The notes: a model not told the origin generated them from the sequence alone. 51,381 nt of DNA from JAFKKS01 sp039808325 (GCA_039808325.1 JBDHSU010000011.1:1-51381); one strand, 5' to 3'; positions 1 through 8,495 are shown, numbered from the stretch's first letter. Translations and numbers: made by a program.

Positions 1-1662
1 GTCGTTAAGCGAGAGCGGGCCGACCGGCATACCGGCCATCTTGCCGGCGTTCTCGATCATCGCCGGCGGGATGCCTTCGATCAGCATCTGGTGGCCCTCG
101 GCGATGTAGTTCAGCACGCAGCGATTGGCGTAGAAGCCGCGCGAATCGTTGACGACGATCGGCGTCTTGCGGATCGCGCGTACGAAATCGAGCGCCGTCG
201 CGAGCGCCACGTCACCCGTCTGCTTGCCGAGAATGACCTCGACGAGGAGCATCTTCTCGACCGGCGAGAAGAAATGGATGCCGATGAAGTTCTTCGCGTT
301 CTTGTATTCCTTGGCGAGCGATGTGATCGGCAAGGTCGAGGTGTTCGACGCGAACACGATGTCGTCCGGAACGGCCTTCGCCGCCTTGGCAAAGGCTTCC
401 GCCTTCACGTTACGGTCCTCGAACACCGCCTCGATCACGAGGTCGCAGCCGGCGAGCGCGGCGTAGTCGTCGGTCGGCGTGATATGCGCGAGCAGCGCGT
501 CGCGATCCGCGGTCTTGGCGCGCCCCTTGTTGATCTGCGCCGTCATTAGCGCATGCGAGTGCCCCTTGCCCTTGTCGGCCGACGCCTGGTCGCGGTCGAT
601 CAAGACGACGTCGATGCCGGCGAGCGCCGAGACATAAGCGATTCCCGCGCCCATGAAGCCGGCGCCGATGATGCCGACCTTGCCGATCTTCTTCGCCGGG
701 ACGTCCTTCGGCCGGCGCGCGCCCTTGTTGAGATCCTGCATCGAGACGAACAGGCTGCGGATCATCGCCTTCGCCTGCGGCGAGCGCACGATCTTCGCGA
801 ACCAGCGCGTCTCGATGCGCAGCGCCGTGTCGAACGGCACCTGCAAGCCTTCGAACGCCACCTGCAGGATCGCCCGCGCCGCCGGATAGTTGTCGTAGGT
901 CTCGCGCCGATAGATCGCGTTCGCCGGCGGCCATGTCATCATCCCGGCCTTCGAGTAGACGAGCCCGCCCGGCAGCTTGAAACCCGGCGCGTCCCACGGC
1001 GCCTGCGCCTTGCCGCCCGCCTTGATCCATTCCTTCGCACTGGCGACGAGTTGCTCCGGCGGCACCACCGCGTCGATCAGCTTCATCGCCTTCGCGCGAT
1101 CGGGCGAGAGCTGGTCGCCCTTGAGCAGGAATTGCAGCGCGTCCGCCGTCGGCAGCATGCGCGCGATGCGTGTCGTGCCGCCGCCGCCGGGAAAGAGCCC
1201 GACCTTGATCTCCGGCAGGCCGAGCTTGGTTTTCGGACTCTGCGCGGCGACGCGGTAGTGACACGCCAGCGCCATCTCGAACGCGCCGCCCATCGCGGTG
1301 CCATTGAGCGCCGCGACCCACGGCTTGCCGCACGTCTCGATGCGGCGATAGAGCTTGGAGAGTTGCCCCGCCGCCTCGACGAAGGCCGCGCGCGCCGCTT
1401 CGTCGCCGCCGCGCTCCAGCTTCGCCGCCATCGCGCCGAACTGCTCGAGCATCGTGAGGTCTGCGCCGCCGGAAAACGTGTCCTTGCCCGACGTGATGAC
1501 GGCGCCCTTGATCGCGGCGTCATTTGCGACCTGCTCGACGACCTTGCCGAGTTCTTCCATCACCGACTGATCGATGACGTTCATCGACTTGCCGGGCATG
1601 TCCCAGGTGATCAGCGCGATGCCGTCGGCATCGGTGTCGAGAGTGAAATTCTGAAAGCCCAT
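1..1662 (-). CDS. fadJ: FadJ-like bifunctional enoyl-CoA hydratase / 3-hydroxyacyl-CoA dehydrogenase, C-terminus cut off by window edge
   Basis: The first 554 residues are present and the 3' end lies beyond base 1; the family is usually 700-750 residues. The N-terminal part is a crotonase-fold enoyl-CoA hydratase (GGADL oxyanion motif near residue 65). A Rossmann NAD-binding site, VGIIGAGFMG, follows at about residue 325 and opens the 3-hydroxyacyl-CoA dehydrogenase half. The protein would hydrate trans-2-enoyl-CoA and oxidise the resulting 3-hydroxyacyl-CoA in beta-oxidation. It is the last gene of a same-strand run with a thiolase (128 bp upstream, with a palindromic repeat between) and an acyl-CoA dehydrogenase. 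The ATG gives the usual MGFQNF start with a GGAGG-like sequence before it. The reading frame is intact to the edge. Family assignment is secure; the exact substrate range is not. Confidence 0.93.
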   Translation of the reverse strand, partial: MGFQNFTLDTDADGIALITWDMPGKSMNVIDQSVMEELGKVVEQVANDAAIKGAVITSGKDTFSGGADLTMLEQFGAMAAKLERGGDEAARAAFVEAAGQLSKLYRRIETCGKPWVAALNGTAMGGAFEMALACHYRVAAQSPKTKLGLPEIKVGLFPGGGGTTRIARMLPTADALQFLLKGDQLSPDRAKAMKLIDAVVPPEQLVASAKEWIKAGGKAQAPWDAPGFKLPGGLVYSKAGMMTWPPANAIYRRETYDNYPAARAILQVAFEGLQVPFDTALRIETRWFAKIVRSPQAKAMIRSLFVSMQDLNKGARRPKDVPAKKIGKVGIIGAGFMGAGIAYVSALAGIDVVLIDRDQASADKGKGHSHALMTAQINKGRAKTADRDALLAHITPTDDYAALAGCDLVIEAVFEDRNVKAEAFAKAAKAVPDDIVFASNTSTLPITSLAKEYKNAKNFIGIHFFSPVEKMLLVEVILGKQTGDVALATALDFVRAIRKTPIVVNDSRGFYANRCVLNYIAEGHQMLIEGIPPAMIENAGKMAGMPVGPLSLND

Positions 1663-1689
1663 AAGATGCCTCCCCGCAAACTTTGATCG

Positions 1690-1788
1690 CGTCATCCTGA
1701 GACGACGGCCGCGCGGCTGCCCTCAAGGGAGGAAGCGCCCGTGCCGTCGATCCTTCGCGGCGCGCTGCGCGCGCACCTCGGGATGACG
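1690..1788. repeat. Palindromic intergenic repeat (REP-like) between thiolase and fadJ
   Basis: The outer arms CGTCATCC (1690-1697) and GGATGACG (1781-1788) are perfect inverted repeats, extended inward by CTGAG/CTCGG with one mismatch. The interior is G+C rich. The right arm ends two bases before the thiolase stop codon (TAG at 1791-1793 on the minus strand). The ATCCTTCG...CCTCGGGATGA pieces recur in the repeat at 34453-34585, so this is a dispersed family. It fills the whole gap between the two genes and may act on mRNA stability or partial termination inside the operon; that role is inference. Confidence 0.7.
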
Positions 1789-1790
1789 GT

Positions 1791-2999
1791 CTAAACCCGC
1801 TCGATGATCGTTGCCGTGCCCATGCCGGCGCCGATGCACAATGTCACCAGCGCCGTATTGAGGTCGCGCCGCTCAAGCTCGTCGAGCACGGTGCCGAGGA
1901 TCATCGCGCCGGTCGCGCCGAGCGGATGGCCCATGGCGATGGCGCCGCCATTGACGTTGAGCTTGGCGTGATCGATCTCGAGCGCCTGCATGTAGCGCAG
2001 AACGACCGACGCGAACGCCTCGTTCAACTCGTAAAGGTCGATGTCGTCGCGTTTCATGCCGGCGCGCTTCAGCACCTTCTCCGTCACCGCGATCGGCCCC
2101 GTGAGCATGATGCCGGGCTCCGAGCCGACATTGGCGAAAGCGCGCACCTTCGCGCGCGGCTTCAGGCCCGCACGCTTGCCGGCCTTCTTGTTGCCGAGGA
2201 GCACGGCGGCCGCGCCGTCGACGATGCCGGACGAGTTTCCGGCATGATGTACATGGTTGATCGTTTCCACGTCGGGATAGCGTTGGATCGCGACCGCATC
2301 GAAGCCCGCGAGCTCACCCATCTGCACGAAGGACGGATTGAGCGCCGCCAGCGACTGCATCGTCGTCGACGGGCGCATATGCTCGTCCCTGTCGAGGATG
2401 GTGACGCCGTTCACGTCCCGCACCGGCACCACGGAATTCTTGAAGCGCCCGTCGTCCCATGCCGCCGCGGCGCGCTTCTGGCTTTCGACGGCATAAGCGT
2501 CGACTTCGTCCCGGGAGAAGCCGTAGCGCGTCGCGATCAAGTCGGCGGACACGCCCTGCGGCATGAAATAAGCAGGCACCGCGATTTGCGGGTCCATCGG
2601 CCAGGCGCCGCCCGACGCGCCGATGCCGACGCGGCTCATCGATTCGACGCCGCCGCCGACGGTCATGTCGTGCTGCCCGGCCATCACCTGTGCCGCCGCG
2701 AAGTTCACCGCATCGAGGCCGGAAGCGCAGAAGCGCTGAATTTGCACACCGGGGACGCCGTTACCGTAGCCGGCGTTGAGCGCGGCGACGCGGGCGATAT
2801 CGCTGCCCGCCTCGCCCACCGGATCGACGCAGCCAAGCACGACGTCATCGACGTGTGAAACATCGAGATCGCTACGTTCACGCAACGCCTTGAGCGCCGT
2901 CGTCGCGAGCCCCAGCGTCGAGACCTCATGCAGCGCGCCGTCCGGCTTGCCGCGCCCGCGCGGCGTGCGCACATGATCGTAGATGAATGCGTCGGCCAT
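1791..2999 (-). CDS. Acetyl-CoA C-acyltransferase (thiolase)
   Basis: A 402-residue protein, normal length for thiolases. It catalyses thiolytic cleavage of 3-ketoacyl-CoA in beta-oxidation (or the reverse condensation). The active-site nucleophile Cys91 lies in QRFCASG, His358 in GHPLGATG and the second Cys388 in CIGAGMG. The GGGVESMS motif is also present. It lies between DUF1428 (18 bp upstream) and the FadJ-like gene, so it very probably supplies the thiolase step for the neighbouring dehydrogenase/hydratase. The start ATG gives the MADAFIYD N-terminus typical of alphaproteobacterial members. Acetoacetyl-CoA versus long-chain specificity cannot be read from sequence alone. Confidence 0.95.
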   Translation of the reverse strand: MADAFIYDHVRTPRGRGKPDGALHEVSTLGLATTALKALRERSDLDVSHVDDVVLGCVDPVGEAGSDIARVAALNAGYGNGVPGVQIQRFCASGLDAVNFAAAQVMAGQHDMTVGGGVESMSRVGIGASGGAWPMDPQIAVPAYFMPQGVSADLIATRYGFSRDEVDAYAVESQKRAAAAWDDGRFKNSVVPVRDVNGVTILDRDEHMRPSTTMQSLAALNPSFVQMGELAGFDAVAIQRYPDVETINHVHHAGNSSGIVDGAAAVLLGNKKAGKRAGLKPRAKVRAFANVGSEPGIMLTGPIAVTEKVLKRAGMKRDDIDLYELNEAFASVVLRYMQALEIDHAKLNVNGGAIAMGHPLGATGAMILGTVLDELERRDLNTALVTLCIGAGMGTATIIERV

Positions 3000-3017
3000 G
3001 CCGAAATCCTTCCGAAC

Positions 3018-3380
3018 TTAACTCTGCACGAAAACCTTGAACCCGCCGAAGATCATGCGCTTGCCGTCGAACGGCATTTTGGCGGGATCGTGATCCTTCA
3101 TGCGCGGATCCGCCATGACCTTCTTGTTCACTTCGTCGCGATGCTCACGCGACTTGTAGGTGATCCACGCGAAGACAACCGTCTCATCCTCCTTGAGGTC
3201 GACGCTTTGCGGGAACGACGTGAGCTTTCCCGGCTTCACATCGTCGGCGATCGCCTCGACGTAACTGACGGCACCATGCTCCATCCAAACGTCGCGCCCA
3301 AGGTTAGCCATCTTACGGTATTCATCGAGATTGCCCTTCGGAACAGGGACGATGAAGCCGTCGACATAGCCACCGCTCAT
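3018..3380 (-). CDS. DUF1428 (YbaA-like) protein
   Basis: A 120-residue protein that matches the DUF1428 family over its whole length: start YVDGFIVPVPK, central ETVVFAWITYKSREHRD, end near KRMIFGGFKVF. The fold is a ferredoxin-like alpha/beta barrel of unknown function, cytoplasmic, with no signal peptide. It is inserted between an acyl-CoA dehydrogenase (25 bp upstream) and a thiolase (18 bp downstream) on the same strand, so it is probably co-transcribed with beta-oxidation genes. Members elsewhere are often found alone, so this placement may be accidental. Confidence 0.88.
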   Translation of the reverse strand: MSGGYVDGFIVPVPKGNLDEYRKMANLGRDVWMEHGAVSYVEAIADDVKPGKLTSFPQSVDLKEDETVVFAWITYKSREHRDEVNKKVMADPRMKDHDPAKMPFDGKRMIFGGFKVFVQS

Positions 3381-3405
3381 CCGCTTCCTCCATTCGGTCG
3401 CACAC

Positions 3406-4563
3406 TCACAGACTGCGCGCGATCACCAGCTTCATGATCTCGTTGGTGCCGGCATAAATCCGCTGCACCCGCGCGTCGCGATACATGCGCGAGATCGGAT
3501 ATTCGTCCATATAGCCATAACCGCCGAACAATTGCAGGCACGCGTCGACGATTTTGTTCTGCAGGTCGGTCAGCCAATATTTCGCCATCGATGCGGTGAC
3601 GGTGTCGAGACCGCCGCCGATGTGCCGCTCCACGCAATGATCGTGGAAGACGCGGCCGATGGTCGCCTCGCTCTTGCATTCCGCCAGCGCGAACTGCGTG
3701 TTCTGAAAATCGAGGATCGCCTTGCCGAAGGCCTTGCGTTCCTTGACGTAATCCACGGTCAGCGCGAGCGCGCGCTCGATCATGCCGATGGCGGCCGTTG
3801 CGACGATCAGCCGCTCCTGCGGCAGGTCGCTCATGAGCTGGATGAAGCCTTGGCCCTCCTGCGTGCCGAGCAGCGCCTCGGCGGGAAGCTTCACATCCTC
3901 GAAGAACAGTTCCGAGGTGTCGGCCCAATCCATGCCAAGTTTCTTGAGCTTGCGTCCGCGCCGAAAGCCCGGCGCGTCGGCCGCTTCGACGACCAAGAGA
4001 GAGATGCCCTTCGCGCCGGCCGCGGGATCCGTCTTGGCAACGACGATGATCAGATCGGCGTGCTGGCCGTTGGTGATGAAGGTCTTCGAGCCGTTCAGCA
4101 CATAGCCGTTGCCGGATTTCTTCGCGCTCGTTTTGACGCCTTGCAGGTCGGAGCCGGCGCCCGGCTCGCTCATCGCGATGGCGCCGACCAGTTCGCCGGT
4201 CGCGAGCTTCGGCAGCCAGCGCTTCTTCTGCTCCTCGGTGCCGTAGCGCAGGATGTAGGGCGCGACGATCCCCGAATGCAGCGGCGCGCCGATCGAGTCG
4301 AGGCCGGAATGCGCGAAGGCGAGATTGATCACGGTTTCATGCGCGAAGCTGCCGCCGGCGCCTCCGTATTCCTCCGGAATGCCGGCGCAGAGAAGACCGG
4401 CCTCGCCGAGCTTCGTCCACGCCGAACGGTCCATGAGGCCGGCCTCGTGCCACTGATCGATCTGCGGCGCGAGCTCCGATGCCATGAAGCGCTCGGCCTG
4501 CGCCTCGAGCATGACGAGGTCTTCGCCCATCCATGCCGGCCGCGGGATATCGAGGGCGCTCAT
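3406..4563 (-). CDS. Acyl-CoA dehydrogenase
   Basis: A 385-residue FAD-dependent acyl-CoA dehydrogenase of usual length. The N-terminal helical domain contains YGGAGGSFAH; the beta domain has AMSEPGAGSDL (flavin and substrate binding) and GSKTFITNG. The C-terminal helical domain ends with FGGYGYMDEYPISRMYRDAR and YAGTNEI, whose Glu near residue 375 is the catalytic base position. It would desaturate acyl-CoA and pass electrons to ETF. It starts 4 bp after the GFA gene stop and precedes DUF1428 and thiolase, so it is part of one transcript. Chain-length preference is not evident. Confidence 0.94.
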   Translation of the reverse strand: MSALDIPRPAWMGEDLVMLEAQAERFMASELAPQIDQWHEAGLMDRSAWTKLGEAGLLCAGIPEEYGGAGGSFAHETVINLAFAHSGLDSIGAPLHSGIVAPYILRYGTEEQKKRWLPKLATGELVGAIAMSEPGAGSDLQGVKTSAKKSGNGYVLNGSKTFITNGQHADLIIVVAKTDPAAGAKGISLLVVEAADAPGFRRGRKLKKLGMDWADTSELFFEDVKLPAEALLGTQEGQGFIQLMSDLPQERLIVATAAIGMIERALALTVDYVKERKAFGKAILDFQNTQFALAECKSEATIGRVFHDHCVERHIGGGLDTVTASMAKYWLTDLQNKIVDACLQLFGGYGYMDEYPISRMYRDARVQRIYAGTNEIMKLVIARSL

Positions 4564-4567
4564 GCGA

Positions 4568-5020
4568 TCACGCGCCGTCGTGCTGGCGGCTATGGATCGC
4601 GGCGATGCCGACCTTCGCCATCCAGTCTTCGGTGCGCTCGCTGGGGAGCGTTACGATGTCGTCGACCCAGGCCACCTTGCCCTCGATGCCGTGCTGCATC
4701 GTCGGCTGGACGGCGGAAGGGGCATCCAAGCTGCAGATGGTGACGCTGAGCCTGCCCTTGCGGCCGTAGGTCAACGGCGTTCCGCACGTGCGGCAGAAGC
4801 CGCGTTCCGCGACATCCGAGCTTTGGAAGATTGCCGGCGCGCCTTTCGTCCAGCGAATATTCGAGGCTTTGCCGCCGGCGAAGGCCATGAAAGGCTGGCC
4901 GGAGGCCTTCTGACACATGCGGCAGTGGCAGATGCTTGCCTGCTCCGGCGGCGACAGGAATTCGTAACGAACCGCGCCGCACTGGCAGCCGCCGGTCAGG
5001 GAACGCTGCGGAGAATTCAC
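4568..5020 (-). CDS. GFA-family (Mss4-like) zinc protein
   Basis: A 150-residue protein with the cysteine ladder of the GFA (glutathione-dependent formaldehyde-activating, CENP-V-type) family: GGCQCGAVRYEF near the start, CHCRMCQKASG in the middle and RGFCRTCGTPL further on. These bind zinc; most family members have no proven enzymatic role. I chose the GTG at 5020 because AGGAG lies 8 bases upstream; an ATG at 5044 in the same frame would add eight residues and has no such site. It is the first gene of the GFA / acyl-CoA dehydrogenase / DUF1428 / thiolase / fadJ run, divergent from the carbonic anhydrase. Confidence 0.88.
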   Translation of the reverse strand: MNSPQRSLTGGCQCGAVRYEFLSPPEQASICHCRMCQKASGQPFMAFAGGKASNIRWTKGAPAIFQSSDVAERGFCRTCGTPLTYGRKGRLSVTICSLDAPSAVQPTMQHGIEGKVAWVDDIVTLPSERTEDWMAKVGIAAIHSRQHDGA

Positions 5021-5220
5021 CAGACAGTCTCCTCTCATCGTCATGCGGGTTCGGCGGCCATTTAGCCCCGAGGTTCGATGCCCCGGTCAAGTCCCCGTTG
5101 GCGTATGGCTCGCAATCACGACGATGGAGAGACGGCGGCTCCGAATGCGCGGCGGGCATCCTTCCAAGGTCGAACATCCTCCCGCTTGTAGGCCGCCGCG
5201 GTTCGCTCTACAGCAAAGCC

Positions 5221-5853
5221 ATGCTCGATCATCTCAAGTCCAACAATCGCAAATGGGCGGAGCGCAAAGTCGCGGCCGATCCCGGCTTCTTCAAGCGCCT
5301 CGTCGGCCAGCAGGCGCCTGAATATCTTTGGATCGGCTGTTCCGACAGCCGCGTCCCATCCACCGAAATCGTCGACCTCGATCCGGGCGAGATGTTCGTA
5401 CACCGCAATGTAGCGAACCTGGCGCCGCCGCAGGACGCGAATTATCTCTCCGTCCTTCAATTCGCCGTGGACGTGCTGAAGGTGAAGCATATCCTTGTCG
5501 TCGGCCATTATGGCTGCGGCGGTATCGCCGCTGCGGTCGATGGAAAGCGCCGCGGACTGATCGACCATTGGCTGCATCCCATCCGCGAAGTCTGCCACGA
5601 TCATCAGCACGAACTCGATGCCATTCCCGAGGAGCGGGAGCGTCTCAACCGGCTGTGTGAACTCAATGTCATGCGGCAGGTGCGCAACGTCGGCTCGGAC
5701 GTCTTCGTGCAGGACGCCTGGGGGCGCGGCCAGAAAATCAGCGTGCACGGCTGGGTCTATTCGCTCGGCAATGGCCTGGTGAAAGATCTGGACGTCACGG
5801 TCCGGCGGCCGGAAGACCTGGAAAAACTTTACGGACCGCCGCCGCATCCGTGA
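5221..5853 (+). CDS. Beta-class carbonic anhydrase
   Basis: A 210-residue cytoplasmic enzyme interconverting CO2 and bicarbonate. Zinc ligands Cys40 (CSDSRVP), His96 and Cys99 (GHYGCGG) are present, with the Asp42-Arg44 dyad. The reading frame is open well upstream, but homologous sequence begins at MLDHLKSNNRKW, so the start is placed at 5221. The gene sits alone and divergent to the beta-oxidation run; its 3' end faces the second acyl-CoA dehydrogenase across two hairpins. Bicarbonate for biotin-dependent carboxylases or pH balance are plausible roles, not shown by context. Confidence 0.94.
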   Translation: MLDHLKSNNRKWAERKVAADPGFFKRLVGQQAPEYLWIGCSDSRVPSTEIVDLDPGEMFVHRNVANLAPPQDANYLSVLQFAVDVLKVKHILVVGHYGCGGIAAAVDGKRRGLIDHWLHPIREVCHDHQHELDAIPEERERLNRLCELNVMRQVRNVGSDVFVQDAWGRGQKISVHGWVYSLGNGLVKDLDVTVRRPEDLEKLYGPPPHP

Positions 5854-5867
5854 GCGCGTCGCGACCG

Positions 5868-5948
5868 GCTAGTGGAGTGAATTTGACATTCGCTATCTGC
5901 TTCGCAGCGCCTCCTTGCAAGCGAATGTCAAATTCAAACTCCACTAGC
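5868..5948. repeat. Palindromic repeat, hairpin 1 (CTAGTGG-bounded)
   Basis: The left arm 5868-5893 and right arm 5921-5948 are inverted repeats that match over 26 positions apart from a two-base insertion in the right arm. The 27-base loop itself contains a small stem (CTGC-TTC-GCAG). Both outer ends read GCTAGTGGAG. It lies between convergent genes and could work as a bidirectional terminator. It is followed 12 bases later by a second hairpin with the same CTAGTGG end but a different inner sequence. Confidence 0.85.
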
Positions 5949-5960
5949 AGCCAATATTTG

Positions 5961-6036
5961 CTAGTGGTCCTTTGATTCTAATATTTGCAAAAGCGCCCGC
6001 CGCAATGGGATGCAAATGTTAGAATCGGACCACTAG
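5961..6036. repeat. Palindromic repeat, hairpin 2, containing the stop codon of the acyl-CoA dehydrogenase
   Basis: The left arm 5961-5989 pairs with 6011-6036; the arms differ by a three-base insertion and one G-T pair. Both ends read CTAGTGGTCC. The TAG stop of the minus-strand acyl-CoA dehydrogenase (6033-6035) is inside the outer arm, so the element supplies that gene's stop codon. I recall very similar CTAGTGGTCCGATTCTAAC-type elements in Bradyrhizobium-like genomes; a database search would be needed to confirm this. Confidence 0.85.
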
Positions 6037-7826
6037 AACGCCTCGGCCGGCAGCGCCATCGTGCTCTCCGCGCCGGCTTGAACGCGCGCGAGGAAGGTGC
6101 CCGTCTCGGGCAGCACGCGCTCCATGAAAAAGCGCGCGGTCACGAGCTTCGCCTGCATCGCTTCCTTCGCATTGGCGTCGGCCGCGAGTTTCGCTTGCGC
6201 CGCCTTCGCCATCCGCGCCCACATGTAGCCGATCGCCGTCAGACCGAAGAGATGCATGTAGTCGGTCGCACCGGCGGCGCCGTTGTCGGGATTGCCCATG
6301 GCGTTCTGCACGAACCACATCGTCGCGGCCTGCGTGCGGCCGAGGGCCTTCTCCAGCGGCACGACGAACGGCTTCATCGCCTCGTCCGCCGCATGCTCCT
6401 TCACAAACGCGCCGACCTCGTTGAAGAACGCCATCGTCGCGCGTCCGCCGTCGCGCGGCAGCTTGCGGCCGACGAGGTCGAGCGCCTGGATGCCGTTCGC
6501 GCCCTCATAGATCATGGCGATGCGCGCGTCGCGTACGAACTGCTCGACGCCGGTTTCCACGATGTAGCCATGGCCGCCGAACACTTGCTGCGCCGCCACC
6601 GCATTGGCAAATCCGCGGTCGGTGAGCACGCCTTTGATCACCGGCGTCAACAAGCCAAGGAAATCGTCGGCCGCCTGGCGCGCCGCCGCGTCGCCGGAGC
6701 GGTGCGCGACGTCGGCCTGCAGCGCGGTCCATAACGCCAATGCGCGGCCGCCTTCGTTGAGCGCCTTGATCGTCAGCAGCGTGCGACGAATATCCGGATG
6801 CACGATGATCGGGTCGGCCGGCTTGTCGGGCGCCTTCGGGCCGGAGAGCGCGCGGCCCTGCAGGCGCTCCTTCGCGTAGGCCGCCGCGTTTTGATACGCG
6901 ACCTCGGACAGGGCCAGCCCCTGCACGCCGACGGCGAGCCGTGCTTCGTTCATCATCACGAACATCGCATTGATGCCGCGGTTTTCCTCGCCGATGAGCC
7001 AGCCCGTCGCATTCTCGTAATTGAGAACGCAGGTGGCGTTGCCGTGGATGCCCATCTTCTCTTCGATCGACCCGCAGGTGACGCCGTTCGGCCCGCCGGC
7101 GCTGCCGTCCGCGTTGACGGCGAGCTTCGGCACCACGAACAGCGAGGTGCCCTTGATGCCCGCCGGCGCGCCTTCGATGCGCGCCAGCACGAGATGGACG
7201 ATGTTCTCGGACAGGTCGTGCTCGCCGGCGGAGATGAAGATCTTGGTGCCGGTGAGCTTGTAGCTGCCGTCCGCCTGTTTCACCGCCTTGGTGCGCAAGA
7301 GCCCGAGATCGGTGCCGCACTGCGGCTCCGTCAGGTTCATCGTGCCGGTCCAGCGGCCTTCGATCATCTTCGGCAGGAATCGGCGCTTCAGTTCGTCATT
7401 GGCGTGAACCACGAGCGCCGCGATCGCGCCTTGCGTCAGTGCCGGATACATCGCGAAAGCGAGGCTCGCCGACACCATGAACTCGTTGACGATCGTGGTT
7501 ATCGTCTCCGGCAGTCCCTGGCCGCCGAATGCCGACGGTGCGGAAATACCCATCCACCCGTTGGCGACGTATTGCGCGTAAGCGTCCTTGAACCCTGCCG
7601 GCGTCGTCACCCGCCCGTCCGGATGGCGCGTGCAGCCCTCCCGGTCACCGCTGGCGTTGAGTGGTGCCACGACCTCCTCACAAAACTTCGCCGCCTCCGC
7701 CAGGATCGCGTCCATGACATCGCCGGAAAGGTCGGCGAACCCCGGCAGATTGTCATAGCGGCGGATTTGCAGAACATCGTCGAGCAGAAAGCGGACGTCG
7801 TCGACCGGCGCCTTGTATTGCGGCAT
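6033..7826 (-). CDS. Acyl-CoA dehydrogenase, long (597-residue) family with extra C-terminal domain
   Basis: A 597-residue flavoprotein of the long acyl-CoA dehydrogenase class (AcDH N, middle and C domains plus an additional C-terminal helical domain, as in DmdC-type enzymes). Visible motifs are MNLTEPQCGTDLG, GTKIFISAGEHD, VFGGHGYI and YEGANGIQALDLVGRKL. The start is set at the ATG at 7826 (MPQYKAPVDD), with AAGAGG just upstream; the open frame extends 17 codons further but without homology. It lies 89 bp downstream of the MerR regulator on the same strand, so co-transcription is likely. Many such proteins are annotated as 3-methylmercaptopropionyl-CoA dehydrogenase, but that substrate cannot be asserted here. 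The stop codon lies inside a palindromic repeat. Confidence 0.93.
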   Translation of the reverse strand: MPQYKAPVDDVRFLLDDVLQIRRYDNLPGFADLSGDVMDAILAEAAKFCEEVVAPLNASGDREGCTRHPDGRVTTPAGFKDAYAQYVANGWMGISAPSAFGGQGLPETITTIVNEFMVSASLAFAMYPALTQGAIAALVVHANDELKRRFLPKMIEGRWTGTMNLTEPQCGTDLGLLRTKAVKQADGSYKLTGTKIFISAGEHDLSENIVHLVLARIEGAPAGIKGTSLFVVPKLAVNADGSAGGPNGVTCGSIEEKMGIHGNATCVLNYENATGWLIGEENRGINAMFVMMNEARLAVGVQGLALSEVAYQNAAAYAKERLQGRALSGPKAPDKPADPIIVHPDIRRTLLTIKALNEGGRALALWTALQADVAHRSGDAAARQAADDFLGLLTPVIKGVLTDRGFANAVAAQQVFGGHGYIVETGVEQFVRDARIAMIYEGANGIQALDLVGRKLPRDGGRATMAFFNEVGAFVKEHAADEAMKPFVVPLEKALGRTQAATMWFVQNAMGNPDNGAAGATDYMHLFGLTAIGYMWARMAKAAQAKLAADANAKEAMQAKLVTARFFMERVLPETGTFLARVQAGAESTMALPAEAF

Positions 7827-7915
7827 GGAAACCTCTTTCAGCCGCGGCGGAGCGGCTCCCAAATTCGACCGGCCCAAGCAATGCGAACAAGCAGTGCGAA
7901 CTGAATCGAGACAAA

Positions 7916-8368
7916 TTACGCTTGTTTACGCTCGCGCGTGACGATCATGCTTTCAAGCCGTTTGCGGGCATGGTCGAGTTCGGCAAGTGCGCGATCGATC
8001 TCGCTTTTCTGCTTCTCCAGGCGTCCGATGCGCTCCTGGAACTTGGCGAGCGCGGTGCGCAGGTTTGCGCCCTGCCGCTCGCCGCTGTCGTGGAAGTCGA
8101 GCATCTCCTTGATCTCATCGAGGGAGAATCCGACGCATTTTCCCATGAGGACGTATTGCAGGCGCACCCGGTCGCGGCGGCTGTACAGGCGATCCTGCCC
8201 GTCGCGCTGCGGATTGAGCAGGCCTTTCTCTTCATAGAAACGCAGCGTTCGGGCGCTGACCTGGAACTCCCGGCCCAAATCGCGGATGCCGAATACGGCC
8301 TCGGCCGCGGCCTCCTTCGCATCCCCGTCATGCCGCGGCGCGCCCGCCATTGAAATCTGCGGTCCCAT
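7916..8368 (-). CDS. MerR-family transcriptional regulator, LiuR-like
   Basis: A 150-residue regulator. The winged HTH (GIRDLGREFQVSARTLRFYE, about residues 27-46) is followed by RLYSRRDRVRLQYVLMGK, and the C-terminal half is a dimerisation coiled coil (roughly residues 95-140). The ATG at 8368 is preferred because GGAGG lies 5-6 bases before it; the TTG at 8386 lacks one. There are no cysteines placed for metal binding, which fits the LiuR branch that controls branched-chain amino acid or acyl-CoA catabolism rather than metal resistance. It lies directly upstream of an acyl-CoA dehydrogenase and carries an inverted repeat 43 bp before its own start, suggesting autoregulation. Confidence 0.88.
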   Translation of the reverse strand: MGPQISMAGAPRHDGDAKEAAAEAVFGIRDLGREFQVSARTLRFYEEKGLLNPQRDGQDRLYSRRDRVRLQYVLMGKCVGFSLDEIKEMLDFHDSGERQGANLRTALAKFQERIGRLEKQKSEIDRALAELDHARKRLESMIVTRERKQA

Positions 8369-8410
8369 CGACCCCTCCTTCGCCAAGGGCCTCAGTTTCG
8401 CATCCGGGGC

Positions 8411-8424
8411 TTACGTAAACGTAA
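8411..8424. promoter_or_regulatory. Candidate MerR/LiuR-type operator (TTACG-N4-CGTAA)
   Basis: A perfect 5-bp inverted repeat TTACG / CGTAA with four bases between, embedded in a short direct repeat of ACGTAA. It lies 43 bp upstream of the MerR gene start. From memory, LiuR-type operators contain TTTACG..CGTAAA elements, so this is the likely self-operator controlling merR and the downstream acyl-CoA dehydrogenase. No second copy was seen near 5021-5220. Confidence 0.5.
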
Positions 8425-8495
8425 ACCCGACAACCCGGCCGAATCGGCACGGCGGGCTCAAATCCTCATTTATTCTTTACACCCTCCGCCGGTCC

